64,000 nt of DNA from Nitrososphaerota archaeon (GTDB lineage: Archaea > Thermoproteota > Nitrososphaeria > Nitrososphaerales > Gagatemarchaeaceae), in NCBI GenBank assembly GCA_028866945.1, contig JAGWHE010000001.1, forward strand, positions 1 through 64,000, in the 5' to 3' direction. A program made the translations under genes and the position numbers. The notes below the pieces were generated by a model that saw nothing but the letters and a program-made list of their open reading frames with translations, did not search any database and was not told the DNA's origin. Positions 1 to 8,550 of the stretch are shown here, one piece after another (within the stretch, counting starts at the first letter, position 1; each line of letters begins with the position of its first letter).

Positions 1-517
1 CGAGGGACGGCGCCCTGCTGTCGGCCCTCGCCCTTTCGAGGGTCGCCGTGAAGTCGCAGGGGGCGGCTGCTCCGACCATCTTGAGGACCGCAAGCGCCGA
101 GAGGCTGAACGAGAGAATCCCCGGAGACCTCGGGGCATAGCTCAGCGGGAGCCGGACGACCTCGTCTGCGCCCCTCGCAAGCGGGCTCCCCTCCGCCGCT
201 GTGAGGACGGTCGTCTTCTTCGCGACGCGCTTCACCCTTGACATGGCGAGAGCGTTCGACGACGTCCTGCCCGAGACCGAGATGAAGAAGACCTCGACGC
301 CGCGGGCGGCCTCGGGCTCGCTCGCGAGGGTGTATGGGTCCAGCGCGATGCACCTCCCCCTGGAGGCGTAGAACCCCAGGAGGGAGGCGGCGTAGGAGTC
401 CCCCGCTCCGGCGAAGATGGACCCTGGGGAGGCAGACGGGAGTCTGGCCTTCGCGTAGCTCGCCAGGGCGCCGGGCTGCCCAGCCGCCTCCGACTCCAGC
501 CTCTGCATCGCCTTCAC
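1..517 (-). CDS. SIS-domain phosphosugar isomerase-like protein (partial, C-terminus outside window)
   Basis: The reverse strand stays open from a GTG at 517 (alternative ATG at 508) to the window edge, giving about 172 residues. The translation shows a SIS-type sugar-phosphate binding fold: a GAGDSYAAS loop near residue 40 and an FISVSGRTSSNA segment near 75, which resemble the Ser/Thr-rich phosphosugar loops of SIS isomerases and of the GlmS isomerase domain. There is no glutaminase domain at the N-terminus, so this is a stand-alone SIS protein. A TATA-like box at 541-549 lies about 27 bp before the GTG, which suggests a leaderless message. The substrate cannot be read from the sequence. 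Confidence 0.75.
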   Translation of the reverse strand, partial: MKAMQRLESEAAGQPGALASYAKARLPSASPGSIFAGAGDSYAASLLGFYASRGRCIALDPYTLASEPEAARGVEVFFISVSGRTSSNALAMSRVKRVAKKTTVLTAAEGSPLARGADEVVRLPLSYAPRSPGILSFSLSALAVLKMVGAAAPCDFTATLERARADSRAPSL

Positions 518-540
518 GCTGCCGTGAAGGCTCCCAGACT

Positions 541-549
541 CTATTAACG
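541..549. promoter_or_regulatory. Shared TATA-like element between two divergent genes
   Basis: The near-symmetric AT-rich box ctattaacg is centred about 27 bp from the GTG of the SIS gene (517, reverse) and about 27 bp from the ATG of sfsA (572, forward). In archaea TATA boxes are centred near -26, so one box could position transcription for both leaderless genes. Confidence 0.5.
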
Positions 550-571
550 GCAGGCCCGAATCCGCACCCCC

Positions 572-1312
572 GTGCGCTCCGCCCCGACCTTCATGTTCGC
601 CAGCCGCCTCGATGAGGGGACGATAGTCTCCCGTCCGAACAGGTTCGTCATGCTCGTCAGGGCAAAGGGGAAGACGCTCAGGTGCCACTGCCCCACCACT
701 GGGAGGCTCGGCGACCTCGAGCTCGAAGGCCTCCCATGCCTGTACTCGGCCTCGCAGGCCCCCGGGAGGAAGACTGCGTACACGGTAGAGGGCATCTCCA
801 CTTCCCCATCGGCGCACGGGTGGATCGGCATCAACCAGACGGCGGCCAACAGGTACTTCGAGTTCTTCCTCAGAAGCGGCTCGTTGACGAGGCTGGCCTC
901 AGGCGAAGTGAGGCGCGAGGTCAGGCTCGGCAGGTCGCGCATCGACTTCCTCGTCGGAGACGCCTACGTCGAAGTAAAGACGCCGCTGATAATGCTCCCT
1001 GCGGGACGAGGGGCCGCGAGGGTGCGGAGGAGCAGGTTCGACTCGTTCGACAGGCTGATCAGGCACATGGGCGAGCTGGAAGGGTCGCTCGCGAAGGGGA
1101 AGAAGGCGAAGATAGTGCTCTGCTTCCTCTACGACGCGAAGCCGTTCAAGCCCCCTCCCCCTGACGGCACCAATTCCCAAGTCCTGGCGGCAGCCCGCTC
1201 CGCGGAGAAGGCAGGAGTCGAGAGGTGGCAGGTCAACATGAAGCTGACGCCCGAGGGGGTCTCACTGACCAAATACTTCAGGAGCAGGCCCTACACCGGG
1301 ACAGGCGGCTGA
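572..1312 (+). CDS. sfsA: SfsA family protein
   Basis: 246 residues, full length for SfsA (sugar fermentation stimulation protein A). The family signature is clear: RPNRFVMLV at 21-29 followed by HCPTTGRL at 39-46, which is the N-terminal OB-like part. The C-terminal half has Asp125 in RIDFLVGD and E-V-K at 134-136, the acidic/lysine core of a PD-(D/E)XK nuclease-like fold. In E. coli SfsA was described as a nonspecific DNA-binding protein linked to maltose genes, and its nuclease-like fold suggests nucleic acid processing; the archaeal role is unknown. The start at 572 matches the TATA-like box 27 bp upstream. Confidence 0.9.
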   Translation: MRSAPTFMFASRLDEGTIVSRPNRFVMLVRAKGKTLRCHCPTTGRLGDLELEGLPCLYSASQAPGRKTAYTVEGISTSPSAHGWIGINQTAANRYFEFFLRSGSLTRLASGEVRREVRLGRSRIDFLVGDAYVEVKTPLIMLPAGRGAARVRRSRFDSFDRLIRHMGELEGSLAKGKKAKIVLCFLYDAKPFKPPPPDGTNSQVLAAARSAEKAGVERWQVNMKLTPEGVSLTKYFRSRPYTGTGG

Positions 1313-1321
1313 CTCCGCTCC

Positions 1322-1798
1322 TCACTGCGCGCCTGGCTTCAGGGCGTTGACATACTCTGTGACCACCTGGTGGGCCGGGTTCGACTGGAGGACCTCGAGC
1401 TTGACCGACGGGTTCTCGTCGAGGAGCCGCCGGAGCCTCTTCAGCAGGTCGCTCGGGTTCTTGACGTTGTCCTTGGTTGCCTCCGACACCACCGACTCGT
1501 GGTCGCAGACGACGGTGAAGCGCCCGAGCTGGACCTTCAGCTCTTCGATGGCGAACATGATGGCGAGGACTTCGGCGTCGTCGCTCTCCGCCGCTTCGAC
1601 CCTTTTGACCTCGCGCATCCCTTTCCCCTCCACGAGATAGCCGACATAGGCCTCCCTGGGAAGCCCCGGGTCGTGCATGTTCAGTATCTTCGCGTCTACG
1701 TAGACCCTGGCGGGCCTCGACCATCCGGGACACCTCACCTTGGCTCGGAGCAGGCGGCGCGCCGGCCCGCCTAAATACCCTCGGAGCTCCGTTCCCAC
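1322..1798 (-). CDS. RNase H-fold protein (RNase HI-like, divergent)
   Basis: 158 residues. The order of secondary structure and acidic residues resembles RNase HI: Asp35 in VYVDAK (strand 1), Glu76 in DDAEVLAI (helix A) and Asp99 in VVCDHESVV (strand 4). The fourth acidic residue near the C-terminus of true RNase HI is not obvious: the region reads NPAHQVVTEYVN. It could be a divergent RNA-DNA hybrid nuclease or an inactive relative. It ends 10 bp from the 3' end of sfsA, tail to tail. Confidence 0.55.
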   Translation of the reverse strand: MGTELRGYLGGPARRLLRAKVRCPGWSRPARVYVDAKILNMHDPGLPREAYVGYLVEGKGMREVKRVEAAESDDAEVLAIMFAIEELKVQLGRFTVVCDHESVVSEATKDNVKNPSDLLKRLRRLLDENPSVKLEVLQSNPAHQVVTEYVNALKPGAQ

Positions 1799-1880
1799 CC
1801 CGGGCCAGGCAGCCCCTGTCCCTCAAGCTGGGCCAGGTCGTGCACCCGCGCACGTCCCAGTGCGCTCGGGGAGGTCGCGC

Positions 1881-2501
1881 TCAGAGCCTGGAGGTTATCG
1901 CCCTGGAGAAGGCGATCAACGGCAGCGTCACCACCCAGATCACCACCCTGACGGGATATCCGCCGACCATGACGTCCCAGAAGACGGGGAGGGCGGAGAC
2001 GAAGAACACCGCCGACACCAGGAGGAGGAAGTCCCTGGTGTTCCTGAACCTGTGGACCAGCTCGCCCGGGATGAGCCTCTTCTCCTCCATGGTGAGCACG
2101 TGGGTGAAGTACGCGAGGATGAGATTCATCCCTCCCACGTCCGCCGCGTAGAACTGGCTGACATGAGACGCCAGGGCCGACGACAGCCCTTCCTGGGGGA
2201 TGACGAGCAGGTTGAACAGGAACGGCTCGATGGCCACCAGGAAGAGCAGCGCCATGTTGAGCCTGACGACCCAGCCCGTCTCGACGGGTATCACCGACAT
2301 CGTGGTCGTGTACCGGTTCCAGATGCTGATCAATATGAAGAAGCTGAAGGCGAAAGCCGACAGGTCCGCCACCAGCGTGCCGTAGTCTCTCGGAGCGCTC
2401 CCGACGAACTGGATCGCGCCGAGGGAAAGCGCGAGCCCGAATATCAGGTCCGAGATGCCTTGGATGCGGGGACGTGGCACCTGCGGTGTCGCTTCCGACA
2501 T
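1881..2501 (-). CDS. TMEM175/DUF1211-like membrane protein
   Basis: 206 residues with about six hydrophobic segments. The first segment begins RIQGISDLIFGLALSLGA, close to the hallmark of TMEM175 (RxxxFSDxxFxxxxT) in helix 1, which lines the potassium pore in characterised members. Here Phe of FSD is replaced by Ile and the residue after the second aromatic differs, so ion selectivity cannot be assumed. Prokaryotic TMEM175 channels are tetramers of a six-helix subunit, which fits this length. Neighbours give no functional clue. Confidence 0.6.
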   Translation of the reverse strand: MSEATPQVPRPRIQGISDLIFGLALSLGAIQFVGSAPRDYGTLVADLSAFAFSFFILISIWNRYTTTMSVIPVETGWVVRLNMALLFLVAIEPFLFNLLVIPQEGLSSALASHVSQFYAADVGGMNLILAYFTHVLTMEEKRLIPGELVHRFRNTRDFLLLVSAVFFVSALPVFWDVMVGGYPVRVVIWVVTLPLIAFSRAITSRL

Positions 2502-2600
2502 GGGCGCTGGGGTGCCGAGGCCTCTTGCGGTATTAAGCTTGGGCGTCTCATCGATGTCTACTGCTAACGTTAACTACCGAAGCGGTCGCGACACCAAGGG

Positions 2601-3290
2601 TTGCCCTACGTTGAGCTGGGCCGGAGGAAAATCGAATACGACGTGATAAAGGGAACCAGCCGGAGGTACACCTACTTCCGCATCCGCTCCGATCTCAAGC
2701 TGGAGGTGGTGCTCCCCCGCGGCGCGCGGGTCGACGTCGAGAAGGCAATCAGGGAGCGCGCTCCTTGGCTGAACAGGGAATACGACCGGGTCTCGATGAC
2801 GAAGAACGTCCTCGACGACGGGATGGTCATGCTGGGCGGCAGGCTGCTAAGGATCGTGTTCAGGGATGGGCCCGGCGAAACCCTGACGGCGGACCCGGAG
2901 AGGGGTCTGGTCGAGATCTGCACGGACGACAGGAGGAGGCTGAGGGAGCTGGTCCGCAGATGGTTCCTGAAGGAGAGCTCTGCGTACGCGGTGCGCAGGG
3001 TCGGGGAGCTGTCTGACCTGGTCGGGGCGAAGCCGCGCCGGGTCGATGTCAGGGAGATCGACAAGTGGGGATACTGCACCCGGAGCGGCAGGCTCTCGTT
3101 CAGCTGGCAGCTGATAGCCCTCCCCGAGCACCTGAGGGAGTACGTGGTGCTGCACGAGCTGACCCATCTCCTGGAGTTCAACCACTCCGCGCGGTTCAGG
3201 TCGAAGCTCGCCAGGGTCTGCCCCGACTTCAGGGACCGCGAGAAGGAGCTGGACCTCGTTGCGCCCTACGACAGGCTAGCGCCCCCCTAG
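2601..3290 (+). CDS. YgjP-like (DUF45/M48-type) metal-dependent hydrolase
   Basis: 229 residues with a TTG start that gives MPYVELGRRKIEYDV, the usual beginning of this family. The zincin motif HELTH is at 185-189, with the third ligand in FNHSARF at 193-199. WGYCTRSGRLSFSW at 156-169 matches the family's WGSC...lsfNwrL block. E. coli YgjP is reported as a UTP pyrophosphatase-type protein; many relatives sit in restriction or repair loci, but here the neighbours are unrelated. An AT-rich palindrome (2565-2572) lies just upstream and may be part of the promoter. Confidence 0.85.
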   Translation: MPYVELGRRKIEYDVIKGTSRRYTYFRIRSDLKLEVVLPRGARVDVEKAIRERAPWLNREYDRVSMTKNVLDDGMVMLGGRLLRIVFRDGPGETLTADPERGLVEICTDDRRRLRELVRRWFLKESSAYAVRRVGELSDLVGAKPRRVDVREIDKWGYCTRSGRLSFSWQLIALPEHLREYVVLHELTHLLEFNHSARFRSKLARVCPDFRDREKELDLVAPYDRLAPP

Positions 3291-3313
3291 GCGCACCCGG
3301 CCAGGGACGACCT

Positions 3314-3523
3314 CTAGCTCTGCCGGCCCTTGGGCTGCTTGCTGAACTTCCTTCGGTTCCTCAGGCTCACAGCAACGTAGAGGACGAGGATGAGCACTAT
3401 GACCGCCGGGTTGGTGAACAGCCGGTAGTACGCGAGCACGACTACCAAGGCTGCCACGCCCACGATGGCCAGTAGAAGCTTGTTCCTCGGGGTCAATTCG
3501 GCTCGCCCAGCCAGCCGAATCAT
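3314..3523 (-). CDS. Small two-TM membrane protein
   Basis: 69 residues. Two adjacent hydrophobic segments (about residues 15-32 and 38-54) are followed by a very basic tail (RNRRKFSKQPKGRQ). Convergent with the YgjP-like gene and divergent from the coiled-coil gene at 3557, with a short AT-rich interval (near 3524-3536) as likely promoter. No family recognised. Confidence 0.5.
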   Translation of the reverse strand: MIRLAGRAELTPRNKLLLAIVGVAALVVVLAYYRLFTNPAVIVLILVLYVAVSLRNRRKFSKQPKGRQS

Positions 3524-3556
3524 GGATAAATATCAAAGTGGAGGTGGGTCGAATGC

Positions 3557-3913
3557 GTGAGCTACCAGCTATCGGGAGCCCAGGAGAGGCGGAGGAACAA
3601 CGAGGCCAAGGCGAACGAGTACTACGAGCGGGTGAGGAGGCAGGAGCAGGAGCTCCGGGACCTTCAGACCCAGCTCGGGAACACCGAGAAGCAGTATGCC
3701 GACCTCCAGGCGCAGAAGGCTGACATGGACGCCAGGATGCGCGTCCTTACTACCGCCATGGACTCGGCCACCCGCTCCCTGAACGAGCTCAAGACCCAGA
3801 TAACGGGCAAGAAGCAGAGCATAGAACGCGACCAGGGAGAGATGGAGAGGTACCAGAACGAAGTGGTGCGGCTCGACCGAGAGATCGGCGAGCTGATGAA
3901 ACAGCGAAAGTAG
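3557..3913 (+). CDS. Coiled-coil protein
   Basis: 118 residues, almost entirely charged heptad-like coiled coil (Glu, Gln, Lys, Arg, Leu) with no membrane segment or cysteine. GTG start. It is probably a cytoplasmic rod-like structural or scaffolding protein. Its stop is immediately adjacent to the convergent stop of the cyclase gene. No family recognised. Confidence 0.6.
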   Translation: MSYQLSGAQERRRNNEAKANEYYERVRRQEQELRDLQTQLGNTEKQYADLQAQKADMDARMRVLTTAMDSATRSLNELKTQITGKKQSIERDQGEMERYQNEVVRLDREIGELMKQRK

Positions 3914-5857
3914 CTAGGGCCTCAGGTGGCCGGCCAGGCCTGACTTCTGCAGCATGGCGGCATATCTGGGGTCCGACCTGACTCCGTCCAAGTCCTTCTC
4001 GATGCCCATGAGTAGGAGGAACCTATCGTGCCTCTTGTACGCTTCCTCAAGCAGCTCGAACCCCCTGTCGTTGTCCCTCAGCGCGAAGCGGCAGACAGCG
4101 AGGAAGAAGGGGCTCACCCTGCTCCCCGCCGCCTCTGCCTCGAGCTGCTTCAGGATTTCCCGGGCCTCGTCGGCCCTGCCTAGGTGGGCGTAGGCTCCCG
4201 CCCTGGCAAGTTTTACTTCGGCCGGGTCGGCCAGCGCCGAATACTTCTCCAGGCATTCCAGGAGCTCCTCCTTCCTTCCTGCCTTCTGGTACAGACCCAT
4301 CAGGGTCGGGTACACCGTGGCGAAGTTCGGGTCCATTTCAAGCACCCTCTTGGCTTGCTCTATCCCGAGGTCGTACTCGCCCCTGTAGAAATGAGCGTCG
4401 GCCATGTTGGTGTTGATGATCAGAGAGAGGGGGCTGAGCTGCAGCGCCTTTCGCACCTCCACGTAAGATTCGTCCCATCTTCTCTCCATCGCCAGAAGCT
4501 GCGCGTACCACTGGTGCGCCGAGGGGTAGCTGGGGTTGAGCTCGATGGCGCGCTTGAACTCGAGCTCGGCCCTTCCAAGGTCCCTGTCGTATCCCTCGAA
4601 GAGCCCTGCGAGCACCGCGTGCGCCTCAGCTAGGTCATTGTCGATGGAGAGGGCATGGAGCGCGGCGTCCTTGGCTTTGGGATAGCATTCGTCGGGATCG
4701 AAATCAAAGTTGCTCGCCATCACGTTGTACGCCAGGGCCAGACCCGCGTGCGCCAGCGCAAATGTGGGGTCCTTGCCGATCGCCTGCTTGAAGAGCTCGA
4801 CCGCCTTCCTCAGCGCCTCAGGGGTCCGTTTGTTCCAGTAGAACGTCCCCTGCAGGTAGAGGTTGTGAGCCTCGGGGTCTGCCGTCGCCTCCCGCTCGAG
4901 CCTCGCCTTCTGCGACTCCACCAGCCTGACTTTGAGCGCCTCGGCGACCCTCTCCGCAACTTCGCTCTGCACCGTGAACACGTCGTCGAGCTGCTTGTCG
5001 TAGTTCTGGGCCCACAGGTGTCCCTCGTTCACGGCGTTGATCAGCTGGATTGTTATCCTGATCTTCGTCCCGGCCTTCCTGACGCTTCCTTCTACGACGG
5101 TCCCGACGCTCAGCTCTCTTCCTACCTCTGATACCCGCTTTGGTGCGGCCTTGTATTGCATAATCGAGGTCCTGGCGATCACAGTCAGCCCGCTCACCGA
5201 AGACAGCGCGGTGATGAGCTCCTCAGTCATGCCGTCTGCGAAGTACTCGTCGTTGGGGTCAGGGCTCATGTTCTTCAGGGGGAGGACGGCAACCCGCTTG
5301 CTGTCCAGTTCCATGACCTCTTCCTTGTTCGACTCCCACGGCATGACGATCCTGTAGACGTCCAGTGGCGCCCTGACGTTCTTTAGGTTCTTCCCTTCGA
5401 GCAGCTCCATCGGCTCCGCTATCTTGTTGCGGACGTGGTCGTAGACCTGTTCTGAGATGCAAACCCCATCTGGCGACGCCAGGGGTTCGATCCTGGATGA
5501 TACGTTGACCGCGTCTCCCAAGATGTCGCCGCCGCTGTGGACGACGTCTCCGACGTGAATCCCTACCCTGATGTGAAGCCTCCTGGAGTCGGGCAGGGTC
5601 GAGTTCCTCTGATGCATGGACTCTTGGATCTCCACCGCGCAGCGGACGGCCTCCAGTGCGCTGGGGAACTCGACCAGGAACGCGTCGCCGATGGTCTTGA
5701 CTTCCTTGCCCCCATGCCTCGCGACCAGAGGCCTCACCACCCCCCGGTGTTCCTCAAGGAGCTCGAGCGCAAGTTCCTCGTTGAGCTGCCCAAGCGAAGT
5801 GAATCCGACGACGTCTGTGAACATGATGGCGGCAAGTCTCCGCTCGCCTTCGGACAA
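3914..5857 (-). CDS. Class III adenylate cyclase fused to TolB-like domain and TPR repeats
   Basis: 647 residues, TTG start about 27 bp downstream of a TATA-like box (5881-5889). Residues 5-175 are a class III nucleotide cyclase homology domain: metal-binding Asp15 (FTDVVGFT) and Asp58 (KTIGDAF), adenine-selecting Lys54 and Asp115, and transition-state Asn118 and Arg122 (GDAVNVSSR). All key residues expected for cAMP synthesis are present. Residues about 185-330 match the TolB/FlgO-like domain often found after bacterial cyclase domains (VAVLPLKNMS start), and residues about 330-640 are TPR repeats. No membrane segment is seen, so it is probably soluble. The architecture is common in bacteria such as rhizobia; transfer into this lineage is plausible. 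Confidence 0.9.
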   Translation of the reverse strand: MSEGERRLAAIMFTDVVGFTSLGQLNEELALELLEEHRGVVRPLVARHGGKEVKTIGDAFLVEFPSALEAVRCAVEIQESMHQRNSTLPDSRRLHIRVGIHVGDVVHSGGDILGDAVNVSSRIEPLASPDGVCISEQVYDHVRNKIAEPMELLEGKNLKNVRAPLDVYRIVMPWESNKEEVMELDSKRVAVLPLKNMSPDPNDEYFADGMTEELITALSSVSGLTVIARTSIMQYKAAPKRVSEVGRELSVGTVVEGSVRKAGTKIRITIQLINAVNEGHLWAQNYDKQLDDVFTVQSEVAERVAEALKVRLVESQKARLEREATADPEAHNLYLQGTFYWNKRTPEALRKAVELFKQAIGKDPTFALAHAGLALAYNVMASNFDFDPDECYPKAKDAALHALSIDNDLAEAHAVLAGLFEGYDRDLGRAELEFKRAIELNPSYPSAHQWYAQLLAMERRWDESYVEVRKALQLSPLSLIINTNMADAHFYRGEYDLGIEQAKRVLEMDPNFATVYPTLMGLYQKAGRKEELLECLEKYSALADPAEVKLARAGAYAHLGRADEAREILKQLEAEAAGSRVSPFFLAVCRFALRDNDRGFELLEEAYKRHDRFLLLMGIEKDLDGVRSDPRYAAMLQKSGLAGHLRP

Positions 5858-5900
5858 GCAGGGCGCGACGGCGCAGGTTCGAGATAAGCCTATTCCGGAG

Positions 5901-6185
5901 TCAGATGGCGAGCCCGAACCCCTGCACGAAGGCCTCGGCCTTCCTCATCTCGATGAGGAACCCCACGCCCTTCGGGGTGATGCTGTACGTCCTGTTCTCC
6001 CCTTCCTGCTTCACTTCTATGAGCCCCTTGGCGGTAAGGTCGTCCAGGTACCTCACCAGCCTTTCATGCGAGAGGTTCGCCTTGTAGAGTATGTGGGTGG
6101 GCTTGGCGTCCACCTCCTCCCTCACCGCGTTGAGGATGTCCAGGTTAATCCGGAGGACGCTCCTCTGTTTCTCACCCTGGGCCAA
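5901..6185 (-). CDS. Winged-helix DNA-binding protein
   Basis: 94 residues. The sequence fits an ArnR1-like or HTH_45 winged helix: helix-turn-helix around residues 28-55 (HILYKANLSHERLVRYLDDL) and a wing with the typical YSITPKG turn near 67-72. Its first 14 bases overlap the end of the membrane protein gene, so the two are translated from one message. A pairing of membrane protein with small winged-helix protein suggests a membrane-linked regulator, but no ligand is evident. Confidence 0.75.
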   Translation of the reverse strand: MAQGEKQRSVLRINLDILNAVREEVDAKPTHILYKANLSHERLVRYLDDLTAKGLIEVKQEGENRTYSITPKGVGFLIEMRKAEAFVQGFGLAI

Positions 6186-6864
6186 CCACTTCGCTCCTGA
6201 CCACGAAGGCGAGCAGAGACAGGAACCCGAAGAACTGGACGCTCGTCCCTATGACGAACAACCCGGGCCCCAGCACCAGGACAGAGAAGAGGAGGACCAC
6301 ATGAGCGACGAGGACCAGCCCGAACGCGAGCAGCACCATGGCCGAGAACCTACTCTTCCCTCCCGATCGGAGGAGGAGCCCCTGGAAGACGATGAACGCC
6401 AGGAGGAGGACCGACACGAAGTAGCTGATCAGAGAAAATCGATACAGGCCGAGGGTCGCGGCTCCCGCAAGGACCACCGGCGCCAGGGCCCCGGGCCTGC
6501 CATAGGCCGCCCTGGCGTAACTCACGGCAACGACGAGGTACGCCGCCATCTGGAGCGCCAGGTACGAGAACGACGCGAGGAGCGTGAGCGTCCTCTCCGC
6601 CGGGAGCTCCACGAGCAGGCTCCCCGATACCAGCGAAGTGCCCGCGTCCACCGCGAGGCCGACGCCCAGGAGCATGAAGCCGACGTTGATCGCGCCGAGG
6701 ATGGGGCTCCCGACCAGCCTGTTGGACCTGTATGCATAGTAGCTCGTAAGCAGCGCCACGAACGCGCTGCAGATGTTGAGCGCGAAGGTGACCACCGCGC
6801 CGCTTGGCAACGAGTGCCCTTCTGGCCGAGTTTCCGGCTTTAACCTTTCGGAGCCTGCGTCCAT
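6172..6864 (-). CDS. Seven-TM integral membrane protein
   Basis: 230 residues with about seven hydrophobic helices and few charged loops. An N-terminal cytoplasmic stretch of about 20 residues precedes the first helix. It is the first gene of a two-gene unit with the winged-helix protein, with a 14-base overlap. The TATA-like element at 6895-6903 lies about 35 bp before the ATG. The topology resembles archaeal sensor-type 7-TM proteins without a fused output domain; the paired regulator may supply the output. That role is an inference. Confidence 0.7.
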   Translation of the reverse strand: MDAGSERLKPETRPEGHSLPSGAVVTFALNICSAFVALLTSYYAYRSNRLVGSPILGAINVGFMLLGVGLAVDAGTSLVSGSLLVELPAERTLTLLASFSYLALQMAAYLVVAVSYARAAYGRPGALAPVVLAGAATLGLYRFSLISYFVSVLLLAFIVFQGLLLRSGGKSRFSAMVLLAFGLVLVAHVVLLFSVLVLGPGLFVIGTSVQFFGFLSLLAFVVRSEVVGPG

Positions 6865-6894
6865 ACCGAAAGTCCAGACGCTCCTTTCCGCCCC

Positions 6895-6903
6895 GCTAAA
6901 TAC
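6895..6903. promoter_or_regulatory. Shared TATA-like element (membrane protein / secreted protein)
   Basis: gctaaatac lies in the 53-bp gap between divergent start codons at 6864 (reverse) and 6918 (forward). It is AT-rich in both directions and is the only such element in the gap. Confidence 0.45.
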
Positions 6904-6917
6904 TCCGGAACCCCAAA

Positions 6918-7478
6918 ATGAACATCACCGACATGAACACGAAGAAAATAGCAGTCGCGACGACGCTCGGGGCCTTTGCAGTCTTGGCCCTGCTCTTCGC
7001 CTACCCGGCGATGGCAGCGGCCTCCGGCACCCCACAGAACCCCAGCATCCAGCAGCTCTACATGCGCTCGGCCCACTCCCCTTCCCATAACATCCAGCTC
7101 TCCGTGGGCCAGACCATCACCCTGACCAGCGTGGCCGGGGGATACTGGGTGGTAGGCGAGCCGGGGAGCAACGGCACGGCTTCCGGGACCATGACCCTCC
7201 AGGTCACCGGCGCCCTCTCGGGAGGCTACACGGTCTCGGTCACAGGCGGCACGCTGACCATCAACGGGACCGCCTACACCATCACAGGGGGTTCGGCTGA
7301 GCTGGGACCGCACGGCCGCCTGGTCGTCGGCCAGGGCCAGGCAGGGAGCACAACCTTCCTCTTCCTGGACAGAAACCTGGGAAGCTTCGGCGGCGCGAGC
7401 TACGGGGTCCTCCGGGTCGACCTGCGGAGCGGATCCTCGGAGTTCGGAGCGCGGCTGCTCGTCACAACCTCGGCGTAA
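6918..7478 (+). CDS. Secreted protein with signal peptide, beta-rich
   Basis: 186 residues. A clear signal peptide (MNTKK, then a 20-residue hydrophobic core ending AYPAMAAA) is followed by a Gly/Thr/Ser-rich, probably beta-sandwich ectodomain with several N-glycosylation-type NGT sites. A second ATG at 6933 would give a more typical signal peptide and fits the TATA spacing better; both starts are possible. No C-terminal anchor is seen. Function unknown. Confidence 0.65.
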   Translation: MNITDMNTKKIAVATTLGAFAVLALLFAYPAMAAASGTPQNPSIQQLYMRSAHSPSHNIQLSVGQTITLTSVAGGYWVVGEPGSNGTASGTMTLQVTGALSGGYTVSVTGGTLTINGTAYTITGGSAELGPHGRLVVGQGQAGSTTFLFLDRNLGSFGGASYGVLRVDLRSGSSEFGARLLVTTSA

Positions 7479-7568
7479 GCGGGGAGCGGGACTGCCCGCC
7501 CCCACCCCTGTTTTTGATGGCTGACGGCAGATTAATACACGGCAGGCCCGGCGGTCTTTCCATCAGCC

Positions 7569-8549
7569 TTGAAGTACAAGAGACTCGGAAACGCAGGGAT
7601 CAAGCTCAGCGAGCTTTCGCTGGGGGCCTGGGTCACCTACGGTGGCCAAGTGGGAGAGGACATGGCGACGAAGTGTATGGCGAAGGCTTTCGAACTCGGG
7701 GTGAACTTCTACGACAACGCCGAGGCCTACGCCCACGGCAACGCGGAGCTTGTCATGGGGAACGTGATCAAGAAGCTCGGCTGGACTAGGTCTGACATCG
7801 TGGTCTCGAGCAAGGTCTTCTGGGGCGGAGAGGGCCCCAACGACCAGGGGCTCTCGAGGAAGCACGTCTACGAGGCGTGCAGGAGGTCCCTGAAGCGCCT
7901 GCAACTCGACTACCTCGACCTGTTCTTCTGTCACCGCCCAGACCCGAACACTCCTATCGAAGAGACGGTCCGGGCGATGGACGACCTGGTCCATCAGGGT
8001 CTCATACTCTACTGGGGAACCTCCGAGTGGACGGCCGCGGACATCATGAGGGCCCACGCCATAGCGAGGGAGCTCGGCTTGACCCCGCCCCAGATGGAGC
8101 AGCCCCAGTACAACATGTTCCACCGGGAGCGGGTGGAGAAGGAGTACCTCCCCCTCTACCGTGAGATAGGCCTGGGGACGACGATCTGGAGCCCCCTGGC
8201 CTCGGGGCTCCTGACTGGCAAGTACAACGGCGGAATCCCCTCAGGGAGCAGGGCGTCCCTCCCTGGCTACGAATGGATCAGGGACAGCGTGATAACCCCG
8301 GAGAAGGTGTCCAAGGTCAGGAAGCTCGAGCCCATCGCGAAGGAGCTCGGGTGCACCATGGCCCAGCTCGGACTCGCATGGACGCGGAGGAACGACGACG
8401 TAAGCACCGTCATCACCGGCGCCACCACCCCGGAGCAGGTCGGGGAGAACATGGCCTCTCTCGAGTACGTCTCAGCTCTTACGCCAGACGTCCTGGCCCG
8501 CATCGACGGGATCTTCGAGAACAAGCCCGACCTCGGGGTCGGCGACTGA
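7569..8549 (+). CDS. Aldo/keto reductase (KCAB/YghZ-type)
   Basis: 326 residues, TTG start. A TIM-barrel aldo/keto reductase with the full catalytic tetrad: Asp49, Tyr54 (YDNAEAYAHG), Lys82 (SSKVFW) and His122 (FCHRPDP). The C-terminal ITGATTPEQVGENM segment is the NADPH-binding loop. The sequence is closest in style to the voltage-gated potassium channel beta-subunit/YghZ group, which reduces aldehydes such as methylglyoxal. The following nitroreductase gene starts 1 bp after the stop codon, so the two are probably co-transcribed redox enzymes. Confidence 0.9.
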   Translation: MKYKRLGNAGIKLSELSLGAWVTYGGQVGEDMATKCMAKAFELGVNFYDNAEAYAHGNAELVMGNVIKKLGWTRSDIVVSSKVFWGGEGPNDQGLSRKHVYEACRRSLKRLQLDYLDLFFCHRPDPNTPIEETVRAMDDLVHQGLILYWGTSEWTAADIMRAHAIARELGLTPPQMEQPQYNMFHRERVEKEYLPLYREIGLGTTIWSPLASGLLTGKYNGGIPSGSRASLPGYEWIRDSVITPEKVSKVRKLEPIAKELGCTMAQLGLAWTRRNDDVSTVITGATTPEQVGENMASLEYVSALTPDVLARIDGIFENKPDLGVGD

Positions 8550-8550
8550 T

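Noticed and set aside
1740-2567. Long forward open frame opposite the TMEM175-like gene
   Set aside because: Low-complexity Arg/Glu/Gln-rich translation, antisense to a clear membrane protein gene.
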